Source of the DNA: Holophagales bacterium UBA5066
Lineage (GTDB): Bacteria > Acidobacteriota > Thermoanaerobaculia > UBA5066
NCBI GenBank assembly: GCA_002414905.1
Contig: DIAY01000090.1
Location: 509 to 10,307 of the forward strand
DNA length: 9,799 nucleotides
Reading direction: 5' to 3'
The notes under the pieces are model-generated. The model searched no databases. It was not told where the DNA came from and saw only the letters and a program-made list of their open reading frames with translations. Positions 1 to 6,613 of the stretch are shown here, piece after piece. Each line of letters starts with the position of its first letter. The stretch's first letter is position 1. A program made the position numbers and the translations under genes.

Positions 1-1452
1 CCAGGCGTCCGAGCCGCTCTCGCGCCCGCCGCCCGTCTCCTTCTCGCCGCCGAAGGCTCCGCCGATCTCGGCGCCGCTCGTTCCGGTGTTGACGTTCGCG
101 ATGCCGCAGTCGCTCCCCTCGGCCGAGAGGAAGAGCTCGGTCTCGCGGAAGTCGTTCGTGATGATCGCGCTCGAGAGCCCCTGCGGGACCTCGTTCTGCA
201 TCGTGATCGCTTCCTCGATCGACTGGTACTTCATCAGGTAGAGGATCGGCGCGAACGTCTCCTCCTTGACGATCGGGAGGTCCCTGGCCGCCTCGACGAG
301 GCACGGAGTGACGTAGCAGCCGCCGGGCCGGTCGATCGCTTCGCCGCCCGCGAGGACCTTCGCCCCCTGCGACCTCGCCGTCTCGATCGCCGTCAGCATC
401 GTCGCGACGGCGTCGCGGTCGACGAGCGGCCCCATGAGCGTGTCCTGAGCGAGCGGGTCGCCGATCGTCGTCTCGGCGTAGAGCGCCGTCAGCCGCGAGA
501 GGAACGGTTCGTAGACCGACTCGTGGAGGATCACGCGGCGCGTCGACGTGCAGCGCTGGCCGGCCGTCCCGATGGCGCCGAAGTAAACGGCGCGGATCGC
601 GATGTCGAGGTCGGCCTTGTCGCTCACGATGACGGCGTTGTTGCCGCCGAGCTCGAGGATGAGACGGCCGAAGCGCTCCTGCACGAGCTTCCCGACGTGC
701 CGGCCGCCCGGCACCGAGCCGGTGTAAGAGACGAGCGCGACGCGCGGGTCGGTGTTGATCAGGTCGCCGATGTCGCTCCCGCGGCCGATCGTGAGGCTGC
801 ACACGGCCGGGTCGTGGCCGAAGCGCTCGAGAACGCGCCGGGCGATCTTCGTGATGGCGATCGCCGTGAGCGGCGCCTTGCTCGACGGCTTCCAGAGGAC
901 CGTATCGCCGCAGACGAGGGCGAGCGCGGCGTTCCAGCTCCAGACGGCGGCCGGGAAGTTGAAGGCCGTGATGACGCCGACGACGCCGAGCGGGTGCCAC
1001 TGCTCCTGGAGCCGGTGCTGGCGCCGCTCGCTCGGCATGGTGAGGCCGTAGAGCTGCCGACTGAGGCCGACGGCGAAGTCACAGATGTCGATCATCTCCT
1101 GCACCTCGCCGAGCGCCTCGCGGAGGGTCTTGCCCATCTCGAGGGAGACGAGGCGCGCGAGCGGCTCCTTCTTCGCGCGGAGCTCCTCGCCGATCGCCTT
1201 GACGACCTCGCCGCGCTTCGGCGCCGGGACCGTCCGCCACGGGCCGAAGGCGGCGTGCGTCTTCGCGAGGATCCCGTCGAACTCCTCCTTCGTCACGTTG
1301 ACGACCGTGGCGAGGGTCGAACCGTCCACCGGGGAGACGACCGTCTGCACCTTCCCGCTCCCGACCCACGCGCCCGCGAAGCCCCCCGGGTTCCGCTCCT
1401 CGATACCGAGCTCGCGCAGGATCTCCACTTCCGTCTCCACCTTCAGCGACAT
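1..1452 (-). CDS. amaB: ALDH7-family aldehyde dehydrogenase (aminoadipic semialdehyde / piperideine-6-carboxylate dehydrogenase), 3' end outside window
   Basis: NAD(P)-dependent dehydrogenase that oxidises alpha-aminoadipic semialdehyde (in equilibrium with piperideine-6-carboxylate) to aminoadipate in lysine breakdown; cytosolic. I translated 484 residues; the stop lies beyond base 1. Visible are the ALDH asparagine region AFNFPAAVW (N165), the cofactor-site lysine in WKPSSK (K188), the general base in LELGG (E267) and the catalytic cysteine in GQRCTSTRR (C301, codon at 550-552). The C-terminal motif GAEIGGAFGGEKETGGGRES, followed by GSDAW, closely matches ALDH7/antiquitin and bacterial AmaB/Pcd proteins. 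These are usually about 500-510 residues, so some 20-30 residues are missing. The ATG start is set by GGAGGT six bases upstream (1459-1464). The gene is divergent from a LysR regulator, its likely controller. Family membership is firm; the exact substrate is inferred from the family. Confidence 0.9.
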   Translation of the reverse strand, partial: MSLKVETEVEILRELGIEERNPGGFAGAWVGSGKVQTVVSPVDGSTLATVVNVTKEEFDGILAKTHAAFGPWRTVPAPKRGEVVKAIGEELRAKKEPLARLVSLEMGKTLREALGEVQEMIDICDFAVGLSRQLYGLTMPSERRQHRLQEQWHPLGVVGVITAFNFPAAVWSWNAALALVCGDTVLWKPSSKAPLTAIAITKIARRVLERFGHDPAVCSLTIGRGSDIGDLINTDPRVALVSYTGSVPGGRHVGKLVQERFGRLILELGGNNAVIVSDKADLDIAIRAVYFGAIGTAGQRCTSTRRVILHESVYEPFLSRLTALYAETTIGDPLAQDTLMGPLVDRDAVATMLTAIETARSQGAKVLAGGEAIDRPGGCYVTPCLVEAARDLPIVKEETFAPILYLMKYQSIEEAITMQNEVPQGLSSAIITNDFRETELFLSAEGSDCGIANVNTGTSGAEIGGAFGGEKETGGGRESGSDAW

Positions 1453-1472
1453 GACCTTACCTCCGGGTTCCA

Positions 1473-1501
1473 GTTATGCGATACATTCTCGTATTTACCA
1501 A
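1473..1501 (-). promoter_or_regulatory. Candidate sigma-70-type promoter of the aldehyde dehydrogenase
   Basis: On the minus strand TTGGTA (1496-1501) is followed after exactly 17 bases by CATAAC (1473-1478). Each box matches four of six consensus positions. The predicted transcript would start near 1466 and have a short leader of about 14 bases containing the GGAGGT ribosome site. The spacer carries the dyad ATAC-N6-GTAT. The region is clearly more AT-rich than its surroundings. Predicted by eye only. Confidence 0.4.
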
Positions 1502-1519
1502 GCTCATTGTTTTCATGAG
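1481..1519. promoter_or_regulatory. Two dyads in the divergent promoter region, candidate LysR operator sites
   Basis: The first dyad is ATAC-N6-GTAT (1481-1494) and the second is CTCAT-N7-ATGAG (1503-1519). Their centres are about 24 bases apart, roughly two helical turns. LysR regulators usually bind two interrupted dyads in the gap between their own gene and a divergent target, one of them close to the target promoter. Here one dyad lies inside the proposed -35/-10 spacer of the dehydrogenase, and the other lies about 30 bases before the LysR start. Neither matches the T-N11-A form exactly. Assignment to this regulator is inference. Confidence 0.4.
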
Positions 1520-1540
1520 AACCAGCGATATCATTCATAC

Positions 1541-2449
1541 ATGGCGAACCCTGCCCTCGACCTCCAGCAGCTGCGCGCCTTCTACACCGTGGTTCAGGCC
1601 GGCGGCTTCTCCGCCGCAGCCGGGCGCCTCCACCGGACGCAGAGCGCCGTCAGCCACGCCGTGGGCAAGCTCGAGCAGTCCGCGAAAGTCCGCCTCCTCG
1701 ACCGGCGCGGCCGCCAGGTCGTCCCGACACCCGAGGGCAGGCTCCTCCACGAGGCGTGCGAGCGGGTCTTCGCGACACTCGAGGAAGTGCAGGAAGAGCT
1801 TCAGCGGGAACGGACGCGAGCCGAGGGACGGATCCGCCTTGGCGCGACGGTGGAGTTCGGAACGAGCGTCCTGATGCGAAACATCCGTCCATTCCTCGAG
1901 GAGAACCCCGGGATCGAGATGGATTTCCACCTCTCGCACGACCTGTTGACTCCGCTCCTGAGGGACGACGTCGACCTCGCCATCGACTGCGTCGCCCACC
2001 CGAACCCCGAGCTCGAAAGGACGCCGCTCTTCCGGGAGGCCTACATGGTCGCCTGCGCGCCCGAGTACCTCGCGGCGCACCGGATCCGGGAACCGGCCGA
2101 CCTCGCGCGCTGCGCCATCCTCTCCTTCGACAAGGAATGTGCCTGGTGGGAGCGATTCCTCGGCGCCTTCCCGAAGAGCCGGCGCCCGGCCTTCGGCCGC
2201 GTCGTCGCCATCAACCACATCCGCGGGCTCATCACCGCGGCCGTCAGCGGCCTCGGAGTCCTCCTCGCGCCGAGCTACAGCCTCGAGCGGGAGCTCGACC
2301 GCGGAGCCCTCGTCCCCCTCTTCCCCGCGATCCGTCCCCTCGAGGATCGCTTCGCCCTCTACCAGAAGGCGGGCAAGGCGCGCCTCGCCAAGCACCGCCT
2401 GCTGACCGAGTACCTCCAGGGACTGACGCCGGCCGAGTTCGGGGCCTAA
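1541..2449 (+). CDS. LysR-type transcriptional regulator, divergent from ALDH7 gene
   Basis: A 302-residue protein of normal length for the family. Residues about 8-66 form the winged helix-turn-helix (LRAFYTVVQAGGFSAAAGRL, then HRTQSAVSHAVGKLE), with the TPEGRLL segment at 63-69. Residues 67-92 form the linker helix, and about 97-295 the two-lobed effector-binding domain. The ATG at 1541 is the start that gives a normal family N-terminus; longer in-frame readings run into the opposite dehydrogenase gene. There is no convincing ribosome site before it, so initiation may be weak or on a leaderless or short-leader transcript. Divergence from the dehydrogenase suggests that it senses lysine or a breakdown intermediate and controls that gene, with autoregulation; this is inferred from position. 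The effector cannot be read from the sequence. LysG/ArgP-like and general amino-acid LysR groups are alternatives. Confidence 0.93.
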   Translation: MANPALDLQQLRAFYTVVQAGGFSAAAGRLHRTQSAVSHAVGKLEQSAKVRLLDRRGRQVVPTPEGRLLHEACERVFATLEEVQEELQRERTRAEGRIRLGATVEFGTSVLMRNIRPFLEENPGIEMDFHLSHDLLTPLLRDDVDLAIDCVAHPNPELERTPLFREAYMVACAPEYLAAHRIREPADLARCAILSFDKECAWWERFLGAFPKSRRPAFGRVVAINHIRGLITAAVSGLGVLLAPSYSLERELDRGALVPLFPAIRPLEDRFALYQKAGKARLAKHRLLTEYLQGLTPAEFGA

Positions 2450-2460
2450 AAAGCAGCGGA

Positions 2461-2475
2461 TGCCGGAGACCGGCA
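2461..2475. promoter_or_regulatory. 15-base palindrome: candidate upstream activator site or weak LysR-gene terminator
   Basis: TGCCGG-AGA-CCGGCA is a perfect 6-base dyad with a 3-base centre. It lies 11 bases after the LysR stop codon and about 95-100 bases upstream of the sigma-54-like promoter at 2568. No T-tract follows on either strand, which argues against a standard intrinsic terminator. The distance fits an NtrC-type enhancer site. The two readings cannot be separated by sequence alone. Confidence 0.35.
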
Positions 2476-2567
2476 AGCCTGGGGGCGAGCTCTGCCTCGA
2501 GGCCAGGTGAGCTCCAGTGGACCCGAGCTACGATGACAGATCGGGCGGGACCGAGCCCCGCCGGGCG

Positions 2568-2583
2568 TGGTCCGGTCCTTGCG
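2568..2583 (+). promoter_or_regulatory. Candidate sigma-54 (-24/-12) promoter of the kinase-regulator operon
   Basis: TGGTCCGGTCCTTGCG has the obligatory GG and GC dinucleotides ten bases apart. It matches the consensus TGGCACG-N4-TTGCW at nine of the twelve defined positions, including the full TTGC. Transcription would start near 2594, about 40 bases before the kinase ATG at 2633. The operon encodes a sigma-54 activator, which makes the match more credible than an isolated hit in GC-rich DNA. Confidence 0.5.
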
Positions 2584-2632
2584 TTCTTCCGAGTTCGCAG
2601 GGCCCGGGAACGGGAGGCTGGAGAGAGAACCG

Positions 2633-4528
2633 ATGACGGCAACGGGATCGCAGACGCGCGAATGGCGACTCTTCACGATGGGGATCGCTCAGAAGAAGGT
2701 CGGCGATCTCGCCCGCGCTGCCGCGGAGTCGCCGGCGGGGCCTCCCGAGGTCCTCGACATCAGCGGCTGGAGTGAATCGGACCTCGAGGAGCTCCGCTGT
2801 GGCCCCCAGGACGTCATCGTCGTCGAAACGGGCGGGAACACAGAACGCGCCGGACGGATCCGGGCGTTCTGTGCTCGCAACCCCGGCGTGCCCGCCCTCG
2901 TCCGCGTCCCGAAGGGCCACCCTGGCGAGGTCGCCGGGATGCTGCGTGCCGGCTTCCAGGAGGCCTTCACGGACGCCTCCCGCTTCCGCGAGGCGCTCGA
3001 GCGGGCCCGCGCGAGGATGGACGCTCCCCCTCGCGTCCGGGGCGAGTCCGCCGCCGGACCTATGGTCGACGGGGCGGAACGTCCGCTCGACAACGTCGTC
3101 CCGAACGTCTTCGACTGGATCTACGTCGTCGGGATCGGCGAGGACGGGAGGATGGGCTTCGAAACGGTGAATCCACCGCTCCACGCCGAGGCGGGGTTCC
3201 TGAGCCCGGAGTTCGCCGGCCGGGCCGTCGACGAGTGCCTTACCGAGCCGAGCGCGGACCGGCTCGCCGGGCACTTCCGTCACGTCCTCGGCGAGGGGCT
3301 TCCGTTCCAGTTCGAGGAGGAGCACGCGCTGGCCGGCAAGACGCGCACTTTCCAGACGATCCTGACGCCCGTCCGGAACAAGTGGGGGCGGATCCACCGG
3401 ATCGCCGGGATCTCACGCGACGTCACCGCCCTGAAGGATGCGGTCGCAGCGCTCCGAGCGAGCGAAGAACGGCTGAACCACGCTCTCGAAGGGACGCAGC
3501 AGGGGCTGTGGGACTGGGACCTGGCCACCGGCAAGGTCTACCGGAGCCCACGCTGGTTCGGGATGCTCGCCCTCCTGCCGGGAGGAATCGCCGACTCGTT
3601 CGACGCCGGGCTCAAGCTGATCCACCCCGACGACCGCCGGCAGGTCGAGGCGGGGATGAGCGCGCACCTCGAGGGGCGGGTGCCCCGCTACGAGGCCGAG
3701 TACCGGATGCGGTCTCGGAACGGCGAGTGGATCTGGGTGTTCGACGCGGGGAAGGTCGTCGCGTGGGACGGGGACCGGCCCTCGCGAATGGCCGGCATGT
3801 GCACCGACATCACCGAACGGCGGCGTGCCGAGGAGGCCCTTCGCGCGCTCGTGGGCGGCGTCGTCCACGAGATCCGCAACCCTCTCTACGGGATCCTCAT
3901 CAACCTCGACGCGCTCGAGGCGACCTTCGGCGAGGATCCGCGCTACGTCCCGTTCGTCTCCGCGCTCCGCGAGAGCGCCGAGCGGATCGCGAGCCTCGTG
4001 AACGACCTCCGCGACTACGGCGAGCCGCGGACGCTGAACCCTGAGCCGTACCACGTCAGGAGCCTCGTCGAGAACGCTGTCCGCTCGTGCGAGAAGCTCG
4101 CGAAGGACAGGTCGTGCGACATCACCGTCGAGCTCGAGGACCCGGCCCTCGTCCTCCCGCTGAACGCCCGCCGGATGCACCAGGTTTTCCGGAACCTCCT
4201 CGAGAACGCCGTCCTCCACTCGCCGGAGAGCGACACGGTGCGCATCGCGGCACGGAGGCTCTTCGCGGACGGTTTCTACTGGTGGACTTTCACCGTGGAG
4301 GACTCGGGGAGCGGCTTCGACGCGGAGACCCTCTCGCGGGCCTTCGAGCCCTTCTTCACGCGGCGCAAGGGAGGGACCGGCCTCGGACTCTCCATCGTCA
4401 AGCGCGTCGTCGAGGAGCACGGCGGAAGCGTCGAGGCGGCGAATCGGCCGGAGGGAGGAGCCTGCATCACGGTTCGCCTCCCCGCGCCGCACGCGCCGCT
4501 CCGTGTCCGTGGAGGTGCGAATGTCTGA
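2633..4528 (+). CDS. Soluble PAS-domain sensor histidine kinase with N-terminal pseudo-receiver
   Basis: A 631-residue cytosolic kinase with no membrane segment or signal peptide. Residues about 10-128 resemble a receiver fold, but the acceptor position reads VVETG (E65) rather than Asp and the usual KP motif is absent. Two PAS domains follow: about 152-268, ending in the PAC-like RIHRIAGISRDVTALKDA, and about 278-400 (PAS_3-like, ending CTDITERRRAEEALR). Next is HisKA with H412 in VVHEIRNPLYGIL, then the HATPase domain with N525 (N-box, NLLENAVLH), D557 (EDSGSGFD) and the G2 box GGTGLGLS (580-587). All catalytic residues are present. I chose the ATG at 2633 because GGAGAGAG lies just before it; a GTG at 2567 would add 22 residues but overlaps the proposed promoter, and an ATG at 2678 is also possible. 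It overlaps the downstream regulator gene by 8 bases, so that is its likely partner. The signal sensed is unknown. Confidence 0.92.
   Translation: MTATGSQTREWRLFTMGIAQKKVGDLARAAAESPAGPPEVLDISGWSESDLEELRCGPQDVIVVETGGNTERAGRIRAFCARNPGVPALVRVPKGHPGEVAGMLRAGFQEAFTDASRFREALERARARMDAPPRVRGESAAGPMVDGAERPLDNVVPNVFDWIYVVGIGEDGRMGFETVNPPLHAEAGFLSPEFAGRAVDECLTEPSADRLAGHFRHVLGEGLPFQFEEEHALAGKTRTFQTILTPVRNKWGRIHRIAGISRDVTALKDAVAALRASEERLNHALEGTQQGLWDWDLATGKVYRSPRWFGMLALLPGGIADSFDAGLKLIHPDDRRQVEAGMSAHLEGRVPRYEAEYRMRSRNGEWIWVFDAGKVVAWDGDRPSRMAGMCTDITERRRAEEALRALVGGVVHEIRNPLYGILINLDALEATFGEDPRYVPFVSALRESAERIASLVNDLRDYGEPRTLNPEPYHVRSLVENAVRSCEKLAKDRSCDITVELEDPALVLPLNARRMHQVFRNLLENAVLHSPESDTVRIAARRLFADGFYWWTFTVEDSGSGFDAETLSRAFEPFFTRRKGGTGLGLSIVKRVVEEHGGSVEAANRPEGGACITVRLPAPHAPLRVRGGANV
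4511..4516 (+). promoter_or_regulatory. Ribosome binding site of the response regulator, inside the kinase gene
   Basis: GGAGGT ends four bases before the ATG at 4521 and lies within the last codons of the kinase gene. It selects the ATG at 4521 over an in-frame alternative at 4503 and implies translational coupling of the two proteins. Confidence 0.75.
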
Positions 4529-5870
4529 GGCAACGGTCCTTCTGATCGAGGACGATCCCGCGGTCCGCCACGGCATCGCGGCCTTCCTGCGCGCCAACGG
4601 ACTCGACGTCGACGAGGCGGACACCTGCCAGAAGGCGGTGGAGCGCTTCAAGGCCGTCGGCCACGACGTCGTCGTTGCCGACTACAGCCTCCCCGACGGG
4701 ACCTCCCTCGACATCCTCCCGCAGGTCAAGAAGCTGAGCGAGGAGACGCCGTTCGTCATCCTCACGGCGCACGGCTCGATCGACCTCGCGGTCCGGGCGA
4801 TCAAGGAAGGCGCCGAGCAGTTCCTGACGAAGCCCGTGGAGTCGAAGGCGCTCCTCATCCTCCTGAAGCGGCTCATTCAGCAGCAGCGGCTCCGAAAGCG
4901 GCAGGAGGTCGCCGCCCGGAGTCAGCCCGGAATGCTCAACCCCTTCGTCGGGACGAGTCCCCAGATCCGCCGCCTCGACGAGCGGGCCGCGCTCATGCTC
5001 GAGTGGGACAGCCCGGTTCTCATCCTCGGCGAGACCGGGTCCGGAAAAGGGGTCCTGGCGCGCTGGATCCACGCCAACGGCCCGCGACGGGAGGAGGCCT
5101 TCGTCAACCTCAACTGCGCCGGTCTCACCCGGGAGCTCCTCGAGTCGGAGCTCTTCGGACACGAACGGGGCGCCTTCACGGGGGCCGTCAACCCCAAGCC
5201 CGGGATGCTCGAGGTCGGACACCGGGGAATCGTCTTCCTCGACGAGATCGGAGACATGGACCCGGCGATCCAGCCGAAGCTCCTGAAGGCCCTCGAGGAG
5301 AAGACCTTTCGCCGTCTCGGAGACGTGCGCGACCGGCACGTCGACATCCGTCTCATCGCCAGCACGAACCTCGACCTCGAGGAGATGGTGAGGACGAAGA
5401 GGTTCCGCGACGACCTCTACTACCGGATCTCGACGCTCACCCTGCGGATCCCGCCTCTGAGGGAGCGCCCGGAGGACATCCTCATCCTGGCGCGGAACAT
5501 CCTGGCGAGTGTCTGCGGGCGCATGGGTCGCCCGGGGGCCCAGCTCACCCGCGAGGCCGAGGCGGTCCTGACGAGGTACCCCTGGCCGGGGAACATCCGC
5601 GAGCTGGCCAACGTCCTCGAGCGCTCGATGATCCTCGTCAAGGGCGAAACTCTCGACGCCGCGGGTCTGGGGCTCGACGCGGTGCCGCCGATCCCTTCGC
5701 ACGCCGAGAGCACCCTCCTGACGATGAAGGAGATGGAGCGGCTCTACGTCGAGCGCGTCCTGGCGAAAACGGGCGGGAACGTGACCGAGGCCGCGACCAT
5801 CCTCGGCATGGCGAGGAGAACGCTCTACGACCGGATGAGAAACCTCGGTCTCGGCAGCGCGAAGGACTGA
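4521..5870 (+). CDS. NtrC-family sigma-54-dependent response regulator
   Basis: A 449-residue regulator, typical length for the family. The receiver domain (about 4-120) has the acidic pair D11/D12, acceptor D54 in VVADYSLP, T82 and K104 (KP). The AAA+ domain (about 141-375) has Walker A GETGSGKG (170-177), the sigma-54 contact loop GAFTGA (217-222) and Walker B VFLDEIGD (238-245). The arginine-rich RFRDDLYYRI and PPLRERPEDI segments and WPGNIREL follow. The C-terminal Fis-type helix-turn-helix (about 410-445) contains GNVTEAATILGMARRTLYDR. When phosphorylated by the adjacent kinase it should oligomerise and drive open-complex formation by sigma-54 polymerase. Start chosen from GGAGGT at 4511-4516; it overlaps the kinase stop, so the two proteins are probably made in fixed ratio. 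Every key residue is intact. Targets are unknown; its own operon promoter is one candidate. Confidence 0.95.
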   Translation: MSEATVLLIEDDPAVRHGIAAFLRANGLDVDEADTCQKAVERFKAVGHDVVVADYSLPDGTSLDILPQVKKLSEETPFVILTAHGSIDLAVRAIKEGAEQFLTKPVESKALLILLKRLIQQQRLRKRQEVAARSQPGMLNPFVGTSPQIRRLDERAALMLEWDSPVLILGETGSGKGVLARWIHANGPRREEAFVNLNCAGLTRELLESELFGHERGAFTGAVNPKPGMLEVGHRGIVFLDEIGDMDPAIQPKLLKALEEKTFRRLGDVRDRHVDIRLIASTNLDLEEMVRTKRFRDDLYYRISTLTLRIPPLRERPEDILILARNILASVCGRMGRPGAQLTREAEAVLTRYPWPGNIRELANVLERSMILVKGETLDAAGLGLDAVPPIPSHAESTLLTMKEMERLYVERVLAKTGGNVTEAATILGMARRTLYDRMRNLGLGSAKD

Positions 5871-5877
5871 GCGGAAC

Positions 5878-5903
5878 CCCGCACAGCGTGTGCGGGATCC
5901 CGC
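5878..5903. terminator. Overlapping GC-rich hairpins after the response regulator
   Basis: CCCGCACA-GCG-TGTGCGGG (5878-5896) makes an 8-base stem with a 3-base loop, starting eight bases after the regulator stop. It overlaps the perfect palindrome GCGGGATCCCGC (5892-5903), so the two structures are mutually exclusive in part. No clear U-tract follows. It is probably a transcript-end structure between the convergent genes, but it is not a textbook intrinsic terminator. Confidence 0.45.
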
Positions 5904-5957
5904 GTGGCGTCTTACGAGACCGGAGGAGCCCGTCAGGCGCCCCCGTTACCGGCCATC

Positions 5958-5974
5958 CCGGGTCCCCGACCCGG
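5958..5974 (-). terminator. Hairpin just after the cyclic-nucleotide-binding gene
   Basis: CCGGGTC-CCC-GACCCGG forms a 7-base stem three bases beyond the stop codon of the leftward gene. There is no U-tract, so termination strength is uncertain; it may protect the 3' end of the messenger. With the 5878-5903 structures it fills the 107-base convergent gap. Confidence 0.4.
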
Positions 5975-5977
5975 CGT

Positions 5978-6511
5978 TCAGCGCTCGCCCGGCCCGAAGA
6001 CCCCTTTCGCCGGCACCGTCCCCGCGGGCAGCCGGCGCAGCAGCTCGACGAGCCGGTGCTCGCTCTCCCGGAGGCGCCGCGAGACCTCCCGTGCGATGTT
6101 CAGGACGAGGAGGAGGAACGCCTCCGGATCCTGCCGGCGGATCCCGAGCAGGTCGCGGTAGCGGAGGACGAGGAGCGACGTCTCGCCCACCGTTCTCACG
6201 GAGGCCGAGCGGGGCTGCACGTCGAGAAGGCTCATCTCCCCGAAGCAGTCGCCCGGCCCGAGCGTCGCCAGGACGAGATCGTCCGCCCGGTCCGGATCAC
6301 GCTGGACGAGGACCTCGACGCCGCCTCTCTCCAGCACGTACATCTCGCGCGCTCCCTCCCCCTCGGCGAGGACCGGGCTCCCGTGAGGAAGCACTCGCCT
6401 CGCCAGATGGGAAACGATGAGTGCGAGGGCGGAGCGTCCGATCGCTCCGAACACCGGCGTCCCTTCGAGGAAGTCGAGATCAGGTGCGGGATCGTTCGTC
6501 GTATCGGACAT
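5978..6511 (-). CDS. Stand-alone cyclic nucleotide-binding domain protein (Crp-like fold, no DNA-binding domain)
   Basis: A 177-residue cytosolic protein. Residues about 15-135 form a cNMP-binding beta-roll: a helical lead-in FGAIGRSALALIVSHLA, strands ending in MYVLERGGVEV, and the phosphate-binding cassette FGEMSLLDVQPRSASV (90-105), whose R101 matches the arginine that contacts the cyclic phosphate. A charged helix (about 136-162, REVSRRLRESEHRLVELLRR) follows and could mediate pairing. The winged-helix domain of Crp/Fnr proteins is absent, so this is a sensor or partner module rather than a DNA-binding regulator. The ATG is supported by GAGGAG about eight bases upstream. It is 102 bases downstream of the second phosphate permease on the same strand, so co-transcription is possible but unproven. 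The ligand (cAMP, cGMP or another) and the partner are unknown. Confidence 0.85.
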   Translation of the reverse strand: MSDTTNDPAPDLDFLEGTPVFGAIGRSALALIVSHLARRVLPHGSPVLAEGEGAREMYVLERGGVEVLVQRDPDRADDLVLATLGPGDCFGEMSLLDVQPRSASVRTVGETSLLVLRYRDLLGIRRQDPEAFLLLVLNIAREVSRRLRESEHRLVELLRRLPAGTVPAKGVFGPGER

Positions 6512-6613
6512 CAGTACAGCTCCTCGCCGGGCGGAGGATGGCGACCGTAGGAATCCAGTTCGGGCTTGGGGGCTCGCCCGCAGGATACTGCGACCCGGAA
6601 GTCTCGCGAGCGC

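Noticed and set aside
523..1518. 331-codon plus-strand open frame opposite the aldehyde dehydrogenase
   Set aside because: The dehydrogenase has a ribosome site and every active-site residue; the opposite frame has biased composition and no ribosome site or domain.
2567..2632. Upstream GTG start for the histidine kinase
   Set aside because: It would place the start inside the sigma-54-like promoter and lacks a good ribosome site. The ATG at 2633 has a purine-rich GGAGAGAG just before it.
3413..4651. Long minus-strand open frame (412 codons) opposite the kinase
   Set aside because: It is antisense to a kinase with all catalytic motifs. Its translation is rich in Arg, Glu, Asp and Pro, typical of the complement of GC-rich codons, with no recognisable domain.
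4467..5702. Long minus-strand open frame (411 codons) opposite the response regulator
   Set aside because: It is a shadow of the NtrC-type gene, whose motifs are intact. The antisense product is low-complexity charged sequence with no family resemblance.
6512..6613. Possible promoter or terminator between PiT B and the cNMP gene
   Set aside because: On the minus strand I found neither a convincing -35/-10 or -24/-12 pair nor a stem followed by a T-tract; the GGGC/GCCC pairing at about 6568-6585 is too weak to list.
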